DNA of 14,190 nt, taken from Robiginitomaculum sp. (lineage in GTDB: Bacteria; Pseudomonadota; Alphaproteobacteria; Caulobacterales; Maricaulaceae). The notes beneath the pieces were generated by a model, which searched no databases, was not told the origin of the DNA, and saw only the letters and a program-made list of their open reading frames with translations. Location of the stretch: positions 1 to 14,190 of the forward strand of contig JALSHM010000329.1 in assembly GCA_026982235.1 (NCBI GenBank), read 5' to 3'. Positions within the stretch are counted from its first letter, which is position 1. The number at the start of each line of letters is the position of its first letter. Made by a program: the position numbers and the translations under genes. Shown here piece by piece: positions 13,879 through 14,190 of this stretch.

Positions 13879-14190
13879 CTACCGCCGTGTCATAAATGCG
13901 AGACGTTCAAACAAATGCACGTCTTGTTCGTTCTTTAATAATGCACCGTGTAGGGGTGGGATGAGTTTTCGGCCATCGGTTTCGCGTAATGTCTCTGGGT
14001 CTATGTCTTCGACCATGAGGAGTTTGAGCCAGTCTAGTAGCTCTGATGTTGATGGTTTTTTCTTGAGGCCGGGGACTTCGCGTACTGCGTAGAAGCGTTT
14101 TAGGGCTGCCGCGACCAATCTGGATTTTATGTCCGGGAAATGTACGTCGATGATTTTTTGCATGGTTTCTTGGTCAGGGAACTGGATATA
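13879..14190 (-). CDS. MoxR-type AAA+ ATPase (C-terminal part, cut by window edge)
   Basis: Only the last 103 codons are present; the frame stays open to the window end, so the Met at 14163 is internal. The visible part begins YIQFPDQETMQKIIDVHFP, then GLKKKPSTSELLDWLKLLM and PPLHGALLKNEQDVHLFERLAF. This is the helical lid region of a proteobacterial MoxR-like AAA ATPase family, often found with a VWA-domain partner gene in cox-type clusters; both partner and P-loop would lie outside the window. These ATPases act as chaperones in cofactor insertion or complex assembly. The stop directly abuts the hairpin shared with the convergent peptidase gene. Confidence 0.82.
   Translation of the reverse strand, partial: YIQFPDQETMQKIIDVHFPDIKSRLVAAALKRFYAVREVPGLKKKPSTSELLDWLKLLMVEDIDPETLRETDGRKLIPPLHGALLKNEQDVHLFERLAFMTRR

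Noticed and set aside
1..14190. Mobile element, prophage, CRISPR or defence system
   Set aside because: No transposase, integrase, phage, Cas, restriction or toxin-antitoxin sequence was recognised, and apart from the 14-bp tandem repeat no spaced direct repeats were seen.
1..14190. tRNA or other structured RNA genes
   Set aside because: No tRNA-like cloverleaf was noticed in the short intergenic regions; the only structured untranslated stretch is the rpsF leader. No gene-free stretch exceeds 300 bases.

Overview
The window looks like chromosomal DNA from an alphaproteobacterium of moderate GC content (roughly 50% by eye). The main evidence is the left end, where a leftward rpsF-rpsR-rplI ribosomal operon stands back to back with rightward fabD-fabG, an arrangement common in that class. 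PriB is absent between rpsF and rpsR. The S46 dipeptidyl-peptidase and the generally Caulobacterales/Maricaulales-like gene content suggest a marine lineage of that kind, but this is inference. I see no mobile element, CRISPR array, tRNA or rRNA.

Layout. (1) 1-698, minus: rpsF, rpsR and the first codons of rplI. The rpsF leader holds two perfect hairpins. (2) 854-2614, plus: fabD and fabG (malonyl transfer to ACP, then 3-ketoacyl-ACP reduction). The usual acpP-fabF partners do not follow. FabG ends in a 14-bp unit repeated three times, which runs into the stop codon of the convergent gene. (3) 6451-2639, minus: a tight four-gene unit (spacings 2, -1 and 8 bp) of a lipoprotein serine esterase of the beta-lactamase fold, a GST-like protein, a MOSC molybdenum-cofactor protein and a 2-oxoglutarate/Fe(II) oxygenase. 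(4) 6552-11583, plus and divergent from (3): a lipoprotein alpha/beta hydrolase, a C-factor-like SDR, an EthA-type Baeyer-Villiger monooxygenase, thymidine kinase and a DUF1704 'QEGLA' putative zinc peptidase. A weak terminator follows. (5) 11682-13844, plus: a secreted S46 dipeptidyl-peptidase with the DPP7-type specificity residue, followed by a hairpin. (6) 13879-14190, minus: the C-terminal part of a MoxR-type AAA+ ATPase.

How the genes may work together. The two divergent units around 6452-6551 read like an oxidative catabolism or detoxification island. An SDR can make a ketone, a Baeyer-Villiger enzyme can turn it into an ester, and either of two membrane-anchored hydrolases could cleave esters. 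The GST, MOSC and 2OG-oxygenase genes add further redox or xenobiotic chemistry. This link rests on gene order and family knowledge only.

I do not see an unmistakable new defence, mobile or RNA system. The points most worth a second look are the His-to-Gln change in the monooxygenase fingerprint, the compact oxidative/esterase island, the structured rpsF leader, the tandem repeat across two convergent stop codons, and the tdk-DUF1704 pair.
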